From Euphorbia lathyris (taxonomy: Eukaryota; Streptophyta; Magnoliopsida; Malpighiales; Euphorbiaceae): a stretch of 64,000 bases of DNA. Shown here one piece after another: positions 23,091 to 35,365 of this stretch. The notes under the pieces are model-generated. The model had not been told where the DNA came from. It worked only from the letters and a program-made list of their open reading frames with translations, and ran no database searches. Made by a program: the position numbers and the translations under genes. How positions within the stretch are numbered: the first letter of the stretch is position 1; each line of letters begins with the position of its first letter. The stretch covers positions 74,429,256-74,493,255 of the forward strand of contig NC_088911.1 in NCBI RefSeq assembly GCF_963576675.1, read 5' to 3'.

Positions 23091-23480
23091 GTCGGTAGAT
23101 TTTGCTTCTCTTGACTCTTAAATTTAGCTCTATTATCTATCTGTGATTTCTTAAGAACCTTCTCAGTTCTAATGGTTGTCTAAATAAAAAGGCCAAATTT
23201 TCTATTGTGAATGGTCACACACCAATTTTGATGTATGAGTTCAGACCCTACTTAATGTTCCTCTTCAGTCATAACAAATAAGGGATATTTCACCGATGCA
23301 GCAAATCCAACTGTCATCTCCTTTTGTTTCATAATCATAAACTTGATGTTTTTCTCATCATAGTATGTTTTGTCCTCGAATTATTTCCTAAACTCAACTC
23401 ATTTGTTCATTTAATAGTCTTTAACCCTCTTTACTGATTTTCACCAAAGTAGTGCATCACCAGCTAAGAGCTCACCTTCA
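23091..23480 (-). pseudogene. Gypsy-type gag remnant, part 2 (left of LINE)
   Basis: Read on the minus strand with frameshifts and stops: ALLW, then YYDEKNIKFMIMKQKE, then PLFVMTEEE, the pattern of retrotransposon gag proteins (family Retrotrans_gag). It is continuous with 31927-32300 once the LINE between them is removed. Confidence 0.5.
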
Positions 23481-23659
23481 TCTTAATGGCACGCTAATTT
23501 AAAAATTAATAACCTAATGTAGGCGCCATCTTCTCCCCTCAACCCCCAGACTCTGCCACCGCCGCCAAACGGCACGGGCTCTTGTGCTCCCTTCAGTCCG
23601 CTGCAAGCTCTATAAAATCGTTCTTATCGTGATATGATTCAAGATGTTCTTATACATTA

Positions 23660-24430
23660 ATCTATCGAGCCTATATCTGATTTGCGAGCATCGAGAAAGG
23701 TTCATATCGACTATATGAATAGGAATCCCCTTTTTCCAGACATTATGATTGTACCGGAATTAGTTGAGGAATGGTCTGCAATATGGTCGGATACCTTAAT
23801 TGTGAAAATCTTGGAACGAAATGTGGGTTATATTGTGTTATGTAATCGGGCTACTGAATTATGGAAAATGGAAGGGAGTTTTACTATGATTGATTTGGGT
23901 TACGGGTTTCATCTCATTACCTTTAATAGAAAGTCTGATAGGGACCATGTAATTTAGGATGGCCCATGGATGGTACATAGACATTATTTGGGTGTCAAAA
24001 TGTGATCACCTTTTTTGTTCCTTCTCATGCTACTGTGGACTCCACCTTGGTATGGGCACGTATTCCCGAATTACCACTGTAATTTTATTAGCTAGAAGCA
24101 CTTATGTTGATAGGTAATTTAGTTGGTAAGGCAATACGAGCAGATAAGAATACTACTAGTAAGGCTCGGGAAGGTTAGCCTAGGTTTGTGTTGAAATCGA
24201 ACTTAAGAAATCGGTAGTGGCTCAGTTTCTCCTCAATGGACATGTCTACCATGTGGAAAATAAAGGTCTCTATGTCGCATCCACAAAGTGTGGGAGATAC
24301 AGTCATAAAGAGAGACGTGTAATCATTTGAATCTTTGATGCTCCCAATCGTGTTCGTATACAAACTAATCCTATTAATCCTCAACCTATCTCTAATCACC
24401 CCATTCAGGGCAGCAGTGAGAGGGAGCCGA
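23660..24430 (+). pseudogene. LINE ORF1 remnant (DUF4283, zinc knuckle)
   Basis: The frame at 23682-23957 includes LVEEWSAIWSDTLIVKILER, VGYIVLCNRATELW and DLGYGFHLITF. After a stop comes DGPWMVHRHYLGVK, the DUF4283 pattern of plant LINE ORF1 proteins. Around 24260-24320 a degenerate knuckle (STKCGRYSHKERR) follows. It is the nucleic-acid-binding ORF1 product, now broken. Confidence 0.8.
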
Positions 24431-25792
24431 CACAGTAGACGGGGGAAGATCATACTATGGAACAAGGTGCTAGTGAGCTGTATGGAGAGTGGATGTGTGA
24501 TCCAAAGCTAAAGTATGTTCCACGGGGAAAAAATGGAGCCGAGAAACCAATGGCTAATTTGATTACACAGGCGCTCTCCGTCCCACCTGCTACTACCGAG
24601 TTAAAGAATTCAAGCTCTCCGGATATCGCTAAAATTGATAATGCGCCTAGATTTGCTTTTGAGGCGAGAACCTCAGGCGCGGCTAGTCTTAATCGTACCC
24701 ATCAGACTGTTCCTTCGGGTGGACGTCGTTCTTTGTCTTTAAATATTTTTCAAGTTGCTAACTAATGTTTCTGACTCGACCATGGATGTGGAATTCGCTA
24801 GGAAAGGTAAAGAAAATGTGTCACGTCTTGAAGCGTCTCTGGGTCGAAGTAAGTGAAGTTGGTATAGGATCAGAATTAAAGAGCCCATGTGCTCTCGTGA
24901 TCTTAATATGTTGCAATTGGTACCTGGTCAGTCTGTTGCCCTAGGGTTACAACTTAGAGGCCCTTCTTGTTTCGCCTGTAAATAATTATTTATAATTTTT
25001 TCTTGGAATTGCTTTGGAGCTGGTGGTAATGAGTTTCACCGGGCTCTTCGTCATTTGTTATCCATGTATAAGCCTGATCTTCTTGTCCTTAGTGAGAGCC
25101 GACTTCCTTCTTGTTGGGCTGAGGATCTTCGTTAAAAGCTAAAGTTTTCAAATGTTGAGGTCGTGGATATCGATGGGTTTAGTGGAGGAATTTGGGTGTT
25201 CTTGGAATTTGGATGTAGTTGTTATTCATGTTATTTCCCGTTATAAGCAGTTTTTGCATACCACTGTAACTCTAATAATAGGGGAAGCGCGGAGTGTACC
25301 TTTTTATGTTACATTTGTTTACATTCGACCCTAGTTAGCATTCAAGCAAGAATTTATGGCTACCATGCTTGCTCTGCAATTGAGTGTTAATTGTCCCTGG
25401 GTGCTGATTGGGGATTTTAATTGCATTAAGTGCTTGAATGAGAAACAGGGAGGGCCCTCAGGAGTTCTTGACCGTTGATCCATCTTTAATGATATGCAGT
25501 TAGTGGATTTGGAGTTTTTAGGTCCAAAATTTACTTGGTTCCGTGAAAGTACTGTTCGAACAAGAATGGCGTCCCGACTTAATCAGGCTCTTTGCAACAT
25601 GCAATTTTGGCTCTAGTTTATAGAGACGATACTACGACATCTCCCTAGGAACCGGTCAGACCATGTTCCTATTTTGTTGGACTTTAAGCTCCAGGCCAGT
25701 GCTCCACTTCATAGACCTTTCTATTTCGAGGCTACCTAGCTGCAGCATACAGATTTTGAATAGTTTGTCAATTCTGTTTGGGATGGGTCAGC

Positions 25793-27123
25793 TGTTGAAA
25801 CACCTTTCCACATGATTTTGATTTGACAAAATTATTTAAGTAATTGATAAAAAATATTCTAACACATTAAATTTAAATGCTTTGATTTATTCATACTAAT
25901 GTGTTTGTTCAATGTTGAGTTTATTGATTTATAAGACATTAAGACATAAAGCCCATAAGTGGAAGTCAAGCCCAAGTCAACACATCAAGACCTCACGGCC
26001 CAAGAAAATGAAATGAAGTCGTATCAAGCAAAACGACGACTCAGCATGAAGAAGGATCGAGAAGCCTTCTAGCAAAAGCTTCAAGAGGAAGCTGCTGAGT
26101 TAAGCGACAAGCAGTCAGGACAGCGGCAGATAAGAACCAACTTCTAGATAAAGTATTTCTACTTTGGGTAAAGTTCAGAAGGTGCAGGAAGATGTCTGGA
26201 AGACTTTGCCAAAAATGTCGAAACATTCTGTTTACCGGACGAAAAGCTGTCGAGCACTGCCGCGGACAGAAGATGCAAGAATCTCATTGGCCAATGACAC
26301 TGAGCACGTACTGAGTGACAATGACAGGAAGCCGTTTCCCTCCAACGGTTATTTCGAAATTCGAAACTACCGGTGCCTCAAGTGTCACTATATAAAGGCC
26401 TCTCATTTGCTTCATTCGACGCAGATCTTCAAGTTGTCGAAACGCTGACCAAATTCATACACGAAGTTCTGTGAGAAAAGCAAAGCAAAAACCGTACACC
26501 AATTTCCATATTATTGTGTAAAAGCCTAGAGTGATTTCAATCATCTAAAGTGTCTTAGCAATTGTTGTTTAGGACAAACACTTTATCATTTCTAGAAGAA
26601 TAGAAAGGAGAGGCTGAGTACTCGATTATAGTACTCGGCGGTAGTTATAGGAGTGAGTAGAGGTATAGAGGAAGGTACTCTTGTATACTCAGCTTCTATT
26701 GTAAAAGGTTTCGTGCTCTACCTTTAAAGAGCTCAGTAGAGAATTCAAAAAGCTCGGAATGAGTTCCGGGGACTGGACGTAGGCGGAGAGGCTGAACCAG
26801 GATATGTCTGCTGAGTAACATATTTCTAACCCTTAAACTCCTTTATATATTGCTTGCTATAAAACTGACTAAGTAACAAACTCACGCTGAGTTGAGTGCA
26901 CTAAGAAGGTGAGTTCAGGAATAGACTCTAAGTGTTATCTCCTGACTCAAGTAAAGAAGCAGACTTAGTCACAAGTTGACTAAGCTTGTGTCTTAGAATT
27001 ACTTAGCGCCGCTGTGTAAACCTTTTCTTAAAAAAAAAGAAGTCAGCCTTAACGGACAAAATTTTAATTAGTTCCTATCCCCCCCCCTTGGAACTAACCT
27101 TGTCACGTTATAAGGGACCAATA
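25793..27123 (+). mobile_element. Solo copia-type LTR, 1331 bp
   Basis: It starts TGTTGAAACACC and ends GGGACCAATA, where CCAATA is a one-base-altered complement of TGTTGG. The 5-bp duplication TCAGC lies at 25788-25792 and 27124-27128. A TATA-like CACTATATAAAGGCC is near 26386, and a C-rich run typical of some copia LTR ends is at ~27080. No internal domain. The same family, in opposite orientation, forms the left edge of the window. Confidence 0.92.
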
Positions 27124-29562
27124 TCAGCATCCTTATCGAATGGTTTGTCTGCTCTTATCCCGGAATTGACACATTGGAATAACCGTCTTTTTGGAAATAT
27201 TCAATTTCGAAAGAAGAGAATTTATAATAGATTGGAGGGGTGCATTGTAGTATTACTTCTCGGGTCACGAGGGGCTTACTCCATTTAGAATGCATTCTAC
27301 TGCGAGACTTAAATGCAGTTCTCCTGCAAGAGGAAACACTTAGGTTTTAAAAGTCCCGGGTGCAGTGTCTTCGATTTAGGGACATGAACTCAAATTTCTT
27401 CCACGTTTCTATAGTTATTCGGTGGAGATGGAATAAAGTCGAATGCATGAGGGGTGCGGATAGAACCTGGATTTGGGATGTTGCGGAGCTTCAGACTTTG
27501 GTTACAACCTTCAATGAAAATCTCTATATGGAGGAGAATTTGTCGAGGCTATGGCTTATTACAGATTGTGGGTTTCCTTCGCTCCCTTCTTCAACCATAG
27601 ATCACTGCTCGGACCGGTTCTCCAAAAAGGATGTTCAGACTCCACTTTTTGATATAGGGCAATTCAAGGCTTCTAGTCCTGACGGTTTCCAAGATGTGTT
27701 TTACCAGCATTTTTTGTCTCTTATGGGCACACAGTTCACGAAGTCATTTGTTTAGGCTTTAGAGTCAGGAGTTATTCCTCTAGATTGGAATGATACTTTC
27801 CTTAGTGTTATCCCCTGAGTTGATTTCTCAATTTAGGCCTATTAGCATGTGTAATGTCAGGTATAAGATTGTTACTAAATGCATTGTGAATTTTCTGAGA
27901 CCTTTCCTCTGTTCTATTGTTGGCCTTGCTTAGAGCAGTTTCATGCCTGGTAGATAGATTTTAGACAATATTGTTCTTTTGTAGGAAACTATTCACTCCC
28001 TCAAGAAGAAGAAAAGGCTAGCGTGGATATATGTTCTTGAAACTGGATTTGGACAAAGCTTATGATAGAATTTCTTGGGCTTTTTTGTAAGAAATTCTTC
28101 GAGTACTAGGTTTGGACGAAACTCTCATAAACCTCATTGTGGCTTGTGTTTCAGGTCTGAGGATGAGAGTGCTTTGGAACGGGGAGCCTTTCAATCCATT
28201 TTCCCCATCCTGAGGGCTCCGACAAGGAGATCTTTTAACACCTTATTTATTTGTTATGTGTTTGGAGAGACTTAGTCACATGATCACTGATGCGGTGAGT
28301 CGGGGTAGCTGGAAATCGATAACTTTATCTCAGGGTGGTCCTGCTTTGTCATATATCTTTTTTGTTGATGATATCGTCTTGACGGAAGAAACTTCAGTGG
28401 ATCAGGCGTATATATTCATGAGATTTTTTGCAATTTCTCTAATTGTTTGGTGTAGAAGGTTAGTCTCACTAAATCTCGTGTATTTTTCTCTACTAACATT
28501 ATCGAGCCTGACTGCCAGAGAGTGTGTAATATTCTTGGTATTGCTAAAACCACCGACCTTGGTTGCTATTTGGGCATGCCTATTATGTAGCAACGAGCTA
28601 CGAAAGATACATATGGATACGTGTTGGATAGGGTCCATGCTAAACTTTCAGGCTGGAAAGCTAAATGCCTCAATTTTGTGGGGCGGGTTACTCTTGTTAA
28701 ATCTGTCATCTCTGCTTTACCGAATTTCGCTATGCAAACTATTATGCTTCCTCGTGGTATTTATAGTCGCCTAGATAAACTGAATAGGGGATTTTTTTGG
28801 GGTTCGTGTGAAGGGACGAGGAAGATCCACTTGGTTAATTGGGCCACTATTTGTAATAAGAAAAATGAGGGTGGTCTCGGAATGAAATTTATGGAGCATT
28901 TCAATTTAGCCATGCTCGCTAGGTTAAGTTGGACTATTCTAGCGAATTCGGGGTCACTTTGGGTGCGGGTGATGTGATTGAAGTATGGGGGTGGGAGACT
29001 TGGTTTAGACGTGTTTAAATATCAGCCATCGGCCTCTAGTACTTAGCGAGGAATTATGGTAGCAAGCTCAGTTCTGATTCGTGAGGTCGCTAAATTGATT
29101 TATAATGGTAAAGGGAGAAAGTTCTCGAGCAATTATTGATGTGGTGAATCCACGTTAATGGAGGACGCTTTACTCCCGCTAGACGATACCATGGGCGACT
29201 GTAACATGGACCAGTTATGCGATGAGGCCTTGAGTAGCTGGTGTTGGGAGATTCTGAACCCGCTGCTTCCTTCCGCTAAATTGCTGTAAATAGTGGCCTA
29301 ATCCATAAATATTATCTATGATCTGGAGGATCAGTGGTTCTTGAAGGATTCGGGCTCAAGATCTTACACAATTTCTTCGGGGTACGACTGCCTCCATCAG
29401 TAGGTGGCTTATTCGGGAAGTGTGGTTTTATAGAAGGGTTGTGGCATCTGAAAATTCCAGAAAAATGAAGATGTTTATTTGGATCATCGTATATGGAGGT
29501 CTTCTCTATAACTCAAATCGAGTTAAACTCCATATTGATTGTCTCGGGTCTTTGTTGTTTAC

Positions 29563-30995
29563 TGATATCTCCCTAATTTATAGTGTTTTTAGGAGTAATT
29601 TAGCTTGTTTTAATTTAGTTTTTGGTTGATTTTGATATTAATTTGGTAGTTTAGAATTATTTTCATTATTTTCCATTTCTCATGGCATGATTAGTATTTT
29701 CAAGGACTTTTGGGGACCATTCGAGCATTTTCGGACTAGACTAGGGACCATTGGAGTAACTTTTGGACTCATCATGGACCTAAAAGGCCAAAAACCGGAT
29801 TGTTTGCCCCATTGGAAGACCTGTCTCGGTGAGACAGTGCCTTGTCTCGTCGAGACATCACATGTCTTGGCAAGACGAGGCAGGGAAGGCGATCCTAGCG
29901 CCTTCCCCTTTGCTGAAGTGCATGAATCTTGCCCCAGGATCTATTGAAATACACTAGAATTGCCTATTTTGCCCTTATTCGTTAGGGGGTTTCTCTCTAA
30001 CTTTCTATAAATAGGGAGATATTCCTCAGTTCATGGTATCAGTTTTCTAATTAATTTTTAGCTCAGTTTTAGAGTTCAGATACATTTTTATTTCAGCATT
30101 CTAAACTAGTTTTAAATTCTGCAATTTCATTATTTAAAAGAACAGTCAACGGAGAAGCGCTTGGATCTTCTAATTTGTAATCAGAATCGACAAAGCGGGT
30201 TTTAGATCTCTCTTTCCCTTTTGTCTTTTATCTTTACAATTAATTGAAGATGTCGTTTAGCACCCATATTTGTCTTGTTAATATGATTAGTTTGCCTATG
30301 AACTAATCCCCATCCAATCTAGGATGGGGATGAAATTGATTGTATGATTTTGTATGTTTAGGGATCTAGGGTTTATATAATTGCTATTGATTGATCAATT
30401 TATGTATGCTTAATGCCTTGAGACCGACAAGAGATAGGATTTTAGATAGATATGAGACCGACAGGAGATTATCTAGTCTGAATTTGCATAAATTGACCTC
30501 GCTAGGACACTAGGAGTGCGACTTCGTGGCTGTGCTATGGCTTTAGTCTTAATCACCAGAGAACTCAATGCTTTGCATGACCTAGGTTATACTGCCTAAC
30601 CAAGCTATTAACCGAATGCATGTAAATAGGTTATATGGATCTTGATCATGTTCGTATTTCTTGTTAGGGTGATTACCGTCAATTAATAGCGAGAATATAA
30701 ACCTGAACCCCCTAAATCATACATAGGAGTCAATCAAAGTATTCCTCATCCTAGTTTGTACCATCCATTAATTCACATCTTATCCATTTTGATTGTTTAT
30801 TTTGTTACTTTTGATTCAATTAGTTAATTAAACAAATCCCAATTTCTATTCAACCCTCTAAACAATTAATCAACCTAGGTAGATTTACCAATTATGACAA
30901 ATAGTCCTTGTGTTCGATCTCGTGCTTAGCACATTATTACTTGTTGTGATAGGATACACTTGTCCTGTTAAATGTTATATACTTTGCGAGCATCA
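29563..30995 (+). mobile_element. Solo LTR, 1433 bp, probably gypsy-type
   Basis: It starts TGATATCTCC and ends GCGAGCATCA. The 5-bp duplication TTTAC lies at 29558-29562 and 30996-31000. A promoter-like TCTATAAATAGGGAG is at ~30005, and CTTGTGTTCGATCTCG near 30909 resembles LTR 3' parts of plant gypsy elements. No coding domain. It lies within the zf-RVT region of the LINE. Confidence 0.9.
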
Positions 30996-31926
30996 TTTAC
31001 AAGGAGGACGAATCGGAGCTGCATCTATTGCGGGACTGTTGGGCGGCTCGAAAAATTTAGGATCAGTTTCTTCCGCCGCAGTGCGGTTCCCGATTTTATG
31101 TTGCCCCATTGTTGAGTTGGTTGCAGTCGAACCTCGAGTGTTCTACCTTAATCTGTAATTTGGAGTGGCCTTTGGTGTTTGCCTTTAGTTTATGGTAGAT
31201 ATGGCGGTGGCGGAACAAATACACGTTTGAAGGGATCCCTCGTCCAACAAACTGTAAGGATTTTATTCTTCGTCTCTGCACGGAATTTAAGCAGGCATGC
31301 ACTTTTAATATCGGGGTTGAAATGGGGGTTTGGCGTTGCATTTGGGTTCGATGGTTGCCACCGACCTCATGTTGGGTTAAAGTAAATACAAATGGTGTAT
31401 GCAAGGGGAATCCAGGTGTTGCTTCTGCTGGGGTCTAATCAGAGATGACTGCGGAGTCTAGATGGGAGGGTTTGGTGTTAACATCGGACATTGCACGGTT
31501 ACGTTAGCCGAGTTGTGGGGCCTTTCTTTTGGTCTATGAATTGCCTGAGAGAGGGACTTCAGGAAGGTTATTGTGGAACTAGATTCGAGGATTGATTTTC
31601 ACCTAATTGAATGATAATTTGGATCTCCATCATCCTTACGGTTGGTTTATTTTTCACTGTCAGCAGTTGAGAGATAGAGATTAGTCCATTGATTTTGTTC
31701 ATACCTTTAAGGAAGGTAATCGAGTTGTTGATTGTTCGGCGAACTTTGCAGGTTCTTGTCATGTGGTTCATCCTGAGTTTGATGCACCTCATGTAGGTCT
31801 CCAAGAGATCCTATCATTTGATGACAGAGGTTCGATACTTAGTAGATTTGTACAATCTTAGTTTTGTTTTTCCTATTCTCGTTGCCTTGAGCCTTCTTTA
31901 TCAACAAAAAAAAATCTTAATTGCAC

Positions 31927-32300
31927 ACTCCGTCTTTTCAAGCCAAAGATCTGCATCCTCAGGGTCTAGTGTTCATTTAAAAGTCTCTAACTCCTAACTT
32001 TCTGACCCACTCCAGATTTCTATCAAAAGAAGGCAATGCGTTTATGCTGCTATCATTCCAATGCAATCTTTAAACTGGTGCTACACCTGAAGTAGCTCCA
32101 CTTGCAGCTTCAAGTGCAATAGATATGTCATTTTGTCCCACAAATCCTTCATTAAATGCATCGCAGTCATTGTCATTCCCAATAGATTTTGTTTCCTCCA
32201 AACACATAGGGATTTCAACATTTATGAAAGTAATATGGTTATGCAATCGTCTAATCCTCGAAAACAGCTGATTATTTTTAATATTCCATAACAACATAGA
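31927..32300 (-). pseudogene. Gypsy-type gag remnant, part 1 (right of LINE)
   Basis: Minus-strand frame from the PBS leftward includes VEIPMCLEETKSIGNDND and, after a stop, a tract ending LEWVRKLGVRDF. It lies between the PBS (32301-32319) and the LINE insertion, so it is the gag 5' region. Part 2 is at 23091-23480. Confidence 0.5.
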
Positions 32301-32319
32301 CCCGCTCAGATACCAATAA
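32301..32319 (-). other. Primer-binding site (initiator Met tRNA type)
   Basis: The minus strand reads TTATTGGTATCTGAGCGGG, close to the TGGTATCAGAGC used by many plant LTR retrotransposons, one base inside the LTR edge at 32321. Confidence 0.75.
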
Positions 32320-32320
32320 A

Positions 32321-32899
32321 TGTAATATCTTTCTCCGATCACATTAAATACGTACAATACTCAAAACATTTTTTATAAATTTCAATCAGAAAACCAAACA
32401 TAAAACAAATAAATCTTCTCTTGTTTATTTTCTATAAATAAATAATCAAAATTAAACAATGAATATAATCTCTTTTAATCTAGTAATCTAGAAAAACGTT
32501 TGATGAGGAGTCGAGATCTATGTTCGCTATTCAATGGAGAGGAAGTAGTGAGAGAAAGTAAATGATAAAGTGTAGAAAGAGAAAGTAATCAGAGAAGAGT
32601 TGCTCTCTTGTGGTGCAAGATAGTCTTATTTATAGGTTTTAGATAAAACAATGGTTAATGATCTTAGTACCACTGGGTTCAGGGCTTTCTTAAAGGGGAG
32701 CTTTTAGGGGTGCCCAGACCCGATGGGTTATCTGATGCCGATGGTCGAGGACGTTGGGTTCGATGAAACATCCGGAGTCGAGACAACTCAAATGTTTCAT
32801 CAACGTTAAATGCTAATAAAATGTTAATGAATAAGTGATGGTAATAAGACGTTTGTACTAGTCAATATGAATGCAAGATCAAGTTGATAAAACCTAACA
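32321..32899 (-). mobile_element. LTR (5') of a decayed minus-strand retrotransposon
   Basis: Minus orientation begins TGTTAGGTTTTATC and ends GATATTACA, directly before the PBS. TATA-like CCTATAAATAAGAC on the minus strand is at ~32625. The partner LTR was not found in the window. The internal region was split by the LINE at 23493-31914. Confidence 0.75.
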
Positions 32900-33176
32900 A
32901 ATGTGAGAACTTTCGATTTTAGCTTGAAAAATATATGATAATGAATGACATGTCTACTCAATAAACATAATTACTTATAATATTTGACATTGTTTCTTAT
33001 TAAGTTTAATTCTAATTATTATTTATAAATGTGTTTTTTAGTTTAATTAATTTTATTACATTTATTGTGGGGTTTAGAAATTTACTAATAAAAATAAATT
33101 TAATTTTTGAAAAATTAATAATAATGCACAATATTAAAAAATTAAAAATAAATATTCAGCATATTACCTACAAATT
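32900..33176. other. AT-rich spacer
   Basis: No gene or repeat recognised. Its right edge is the target of the next LINE. Confidence 0.4.
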
Positions 33177-33186
33177 AATAATCGTT

Positions 33187-34260
33187 ATCTAGCCCTTATC
33201 TGAATGGGGATTGGGTTTATGAGGACGAGGATATTCGTCATCTAGCCCTTATCTTTTATAAGGATTTATTCACAGAGGATAGAGTGGATTTGGATAAGCC
33301 CTTTCTAGTACTCCTTTTCCCAGCTTAGGAGATGAATTGATTTTGGAAGTTTTCCACCCTATTGACCAGAAAGAGATTGATCAGGTGATCTTTAGTATTG
33401 GGGCTACTAAAGCTCCTGGGATTGATGGGATTCATGCCGGTTTTTATCATAAACATTGGGAGACTGTGAAGGAAGGTATGTATAGTTTTATTAAAGGAGT
33501 GTTTAGTGGTTCTGAGGACATTAGGCTTGTGAATAAAACTCTACTGGTCCTGATTCGGAAAGTGGAAAAGCCTTCTTCATTCTTTCAAATGAGGCCCATT
33601 AGTCTTTGTAATGTGACGTATAAGGCTATTACAAAAATTGTGGCCAATAGACTTCGGTGTATTCTCGCGAGTATTATTAGTCAGAATGGTGATATCGCCA
33701 GTTTTTCAAGTTATGATTAATGGTGATATGTCCGAGGAGTTTACTCCTTCCCGGGGTATCCGTTAAGGGGATCCTATGAGCCCTTTCTTATTTGTGATTG
33801 ATATGGAAAGGTTGACTCATCTTATCCAAAAGGCTGTGGGAAATGGGAGTCTTCATCCGGTTTCCATCAATAAATTTTCTCCCCCGATTACTCATTTGTT
33901 CTTCGCAAATGATGTTATGATTTTTGTGGAAGGAAATGAGGAGCAAATCGGTGTAATCATGGAGATCCTTAACTGTTTTTGCGTTGCTTCTGGCTAAAAA
34001 CTCAATATCCATAAATCCCGGATGTTGTGTTCTAAGAATATGAGTCAAAGTATTTGTAAAAAGTTAAGTGAAATTTCTGGTGTACCTCTGACCAAGTCTT
34101 TAGGTAAGTATCTGGGGGTTCCCCTCCATAGTGATAGGGTTTCTAAAGCCTCTTTTAAAGAAACTTTTGATAAAACTAATAGCAAATGTGCCATTTGGAA
34201 AGACAAACTCCTATCTCTGGTTGGCCGTCTCACTTTGATTCAGTCCGTCAATTGTGCGGT
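33187..34260 (+). pseudogene. LINE ORF2 reverse transcriptase, first part
   Basis: Frames from 33241 and 33337 give RHLALIFYKDLFTED, then ATKAPGIDGIHAGFY, MRPISLCNVTYKAITKIVAN, SPFLFVIDMERLTHLIQKAV, HLFFANDVMIFVEG, LGKYLGVPLHSDRVSK and LVGRLTLIQSVN. The YxDD-type box reads FAND, so the first catalytic Asp is Asn. There are stops after ASFSSYD, at GIR*GD and at ASG*KLN, plus a frameshift. The N-terminal endonuclease is lost by truncation. Confidence 0.9.
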
Positions 34261-35320
34261 TGTTAGACAAGGTGCCGAACGGCCTCGCCCGGACGGACCG
34301 GGGGGTGGACACCTCATGGCGACGTAAGCGGTGATTGGCGCTGAAAGCAACCAATCATGGAATCAAGCTGCTCGGCGGGACCCGAGCCTGGAGTATGGAA
34401 GAGTCGCCACCCACGAATGGGAAAATGAACACCGATCCCTTGCAGGAGACCGGTGAAGGTTTGGGAAACTTAGGTACGAGCCGAGAAGGCTAGCTCCTTT
34501 CCGGAGAAAGGCTACTAGGCACCCCGACATCGCCCGGTTATGAACCACCGGCCTCCTACTCAGCGTGTTAGGCGATAACGGACTAATCGCATATTTCTTT
34601 AAGTTTAAAATTCATTTGAAACCTTTTCTTTCTCGCTTTGAAAACCGTTTTGAGCATGTCATTGAAAGCCATTTTAGTAAAGAATCACCCATTTTGCATA
34701 ATTTAAAATATATGGGAGAGAGAGGGGGATAGAAGAAAGAATTGATTTATTTACAATGTGGTTTTATACTTCAATTTATATATTAACTCTAAACTAATCT
34801 CACTCCCAAAAAACGAGTTTATTTACATGGTTCGTACCTTAATCGCCTGTTGGAACGATTTAGGCACGTTTCAAAACCCCGTTAATTTACATGATGTTTA
34901 CTCGAATCGCCGTTAGAACGACTCGAGCGTTTGAAAACGTTGAACCAAAAAGTTTTAACCAAAAACGTGATTAAGCATACAAGTCCGTTTATTTTTGTAC
35001 AAAACCGTTTGGATAGAAAAACGATCCAGAACTCTATTATTTATAAGAAACCGATTTTAATTACAATGTTCGCTTAATCCGTCGTTGGAACGAATTAAGG
35101 TTTTAAAACGTGATGTTTAGGACGTGGTTTAAAATGATAAAAAAAAACCTTTTATTTACACTTTAGAAATACCTAGAAAAACTTTAGTTTAAATGAACAA
35201 ATTAAACTTTCTTTTCTTGTGGTTTATTTTTCCTTTTTCACTCAATTATCCTTTATTTGAACATAATTACAACACTTACAAATTAAACCCAAATTCACCC
35301 AACCCAAATACTTTTTAAAA

Positions 35321-35365
<45 letters not shown>

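Larger units (their letters stand above)
24990..31862 (+). pseudogene. LINE ORF2 remnant (endonuclease, RT, zf-RVT, RNase H)
   Basis: Endonuclease at ~24990-25785: SWNCFGAGGNEFHRALRHLL, KPDLLVLSESR, IGDFNCIK, RSDHVPILLDF. Reverse transcriptase at ~27129-28980: RPISMCNVRYKIVTK, KLDLDKAYDRISW, the active-site variant FFVDDIVL, then LSGWKAKCLNFVGRVTLVKS and GGLGMKFMEHFNLAMLARLS. The zf-RVT region is split by the LTR at 29563-30995. RNase H at ~31370-31760 has decayed. Many stops and frameshifts. At each solo LTR the reading rejoins across one copy of the target duplication, for example GSASLSNGL at 25792/27129. Confidence 0.88.
23493..31914 (+). mobile_element. Near full-length L1-type LINE with two solo LTRs nested inside
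   Basis: It contains ORF1 (DUF4283 plus zinc knuckle), then ORF2 endonuclease, reverse transcriptase, zf-RVT and RNase H, and an A tract at 31906-31914. The imperfect direct repeats TCTTAATGGCAC (23481-23492) and TCTTAATTGCAC (31915-31926) are the probable target duplication. Without the two LTR insertions and their duplications it is ~5.65 kb, a normal length. Multiple stops and frameshifts make it inactive. Confidence 0.88.
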
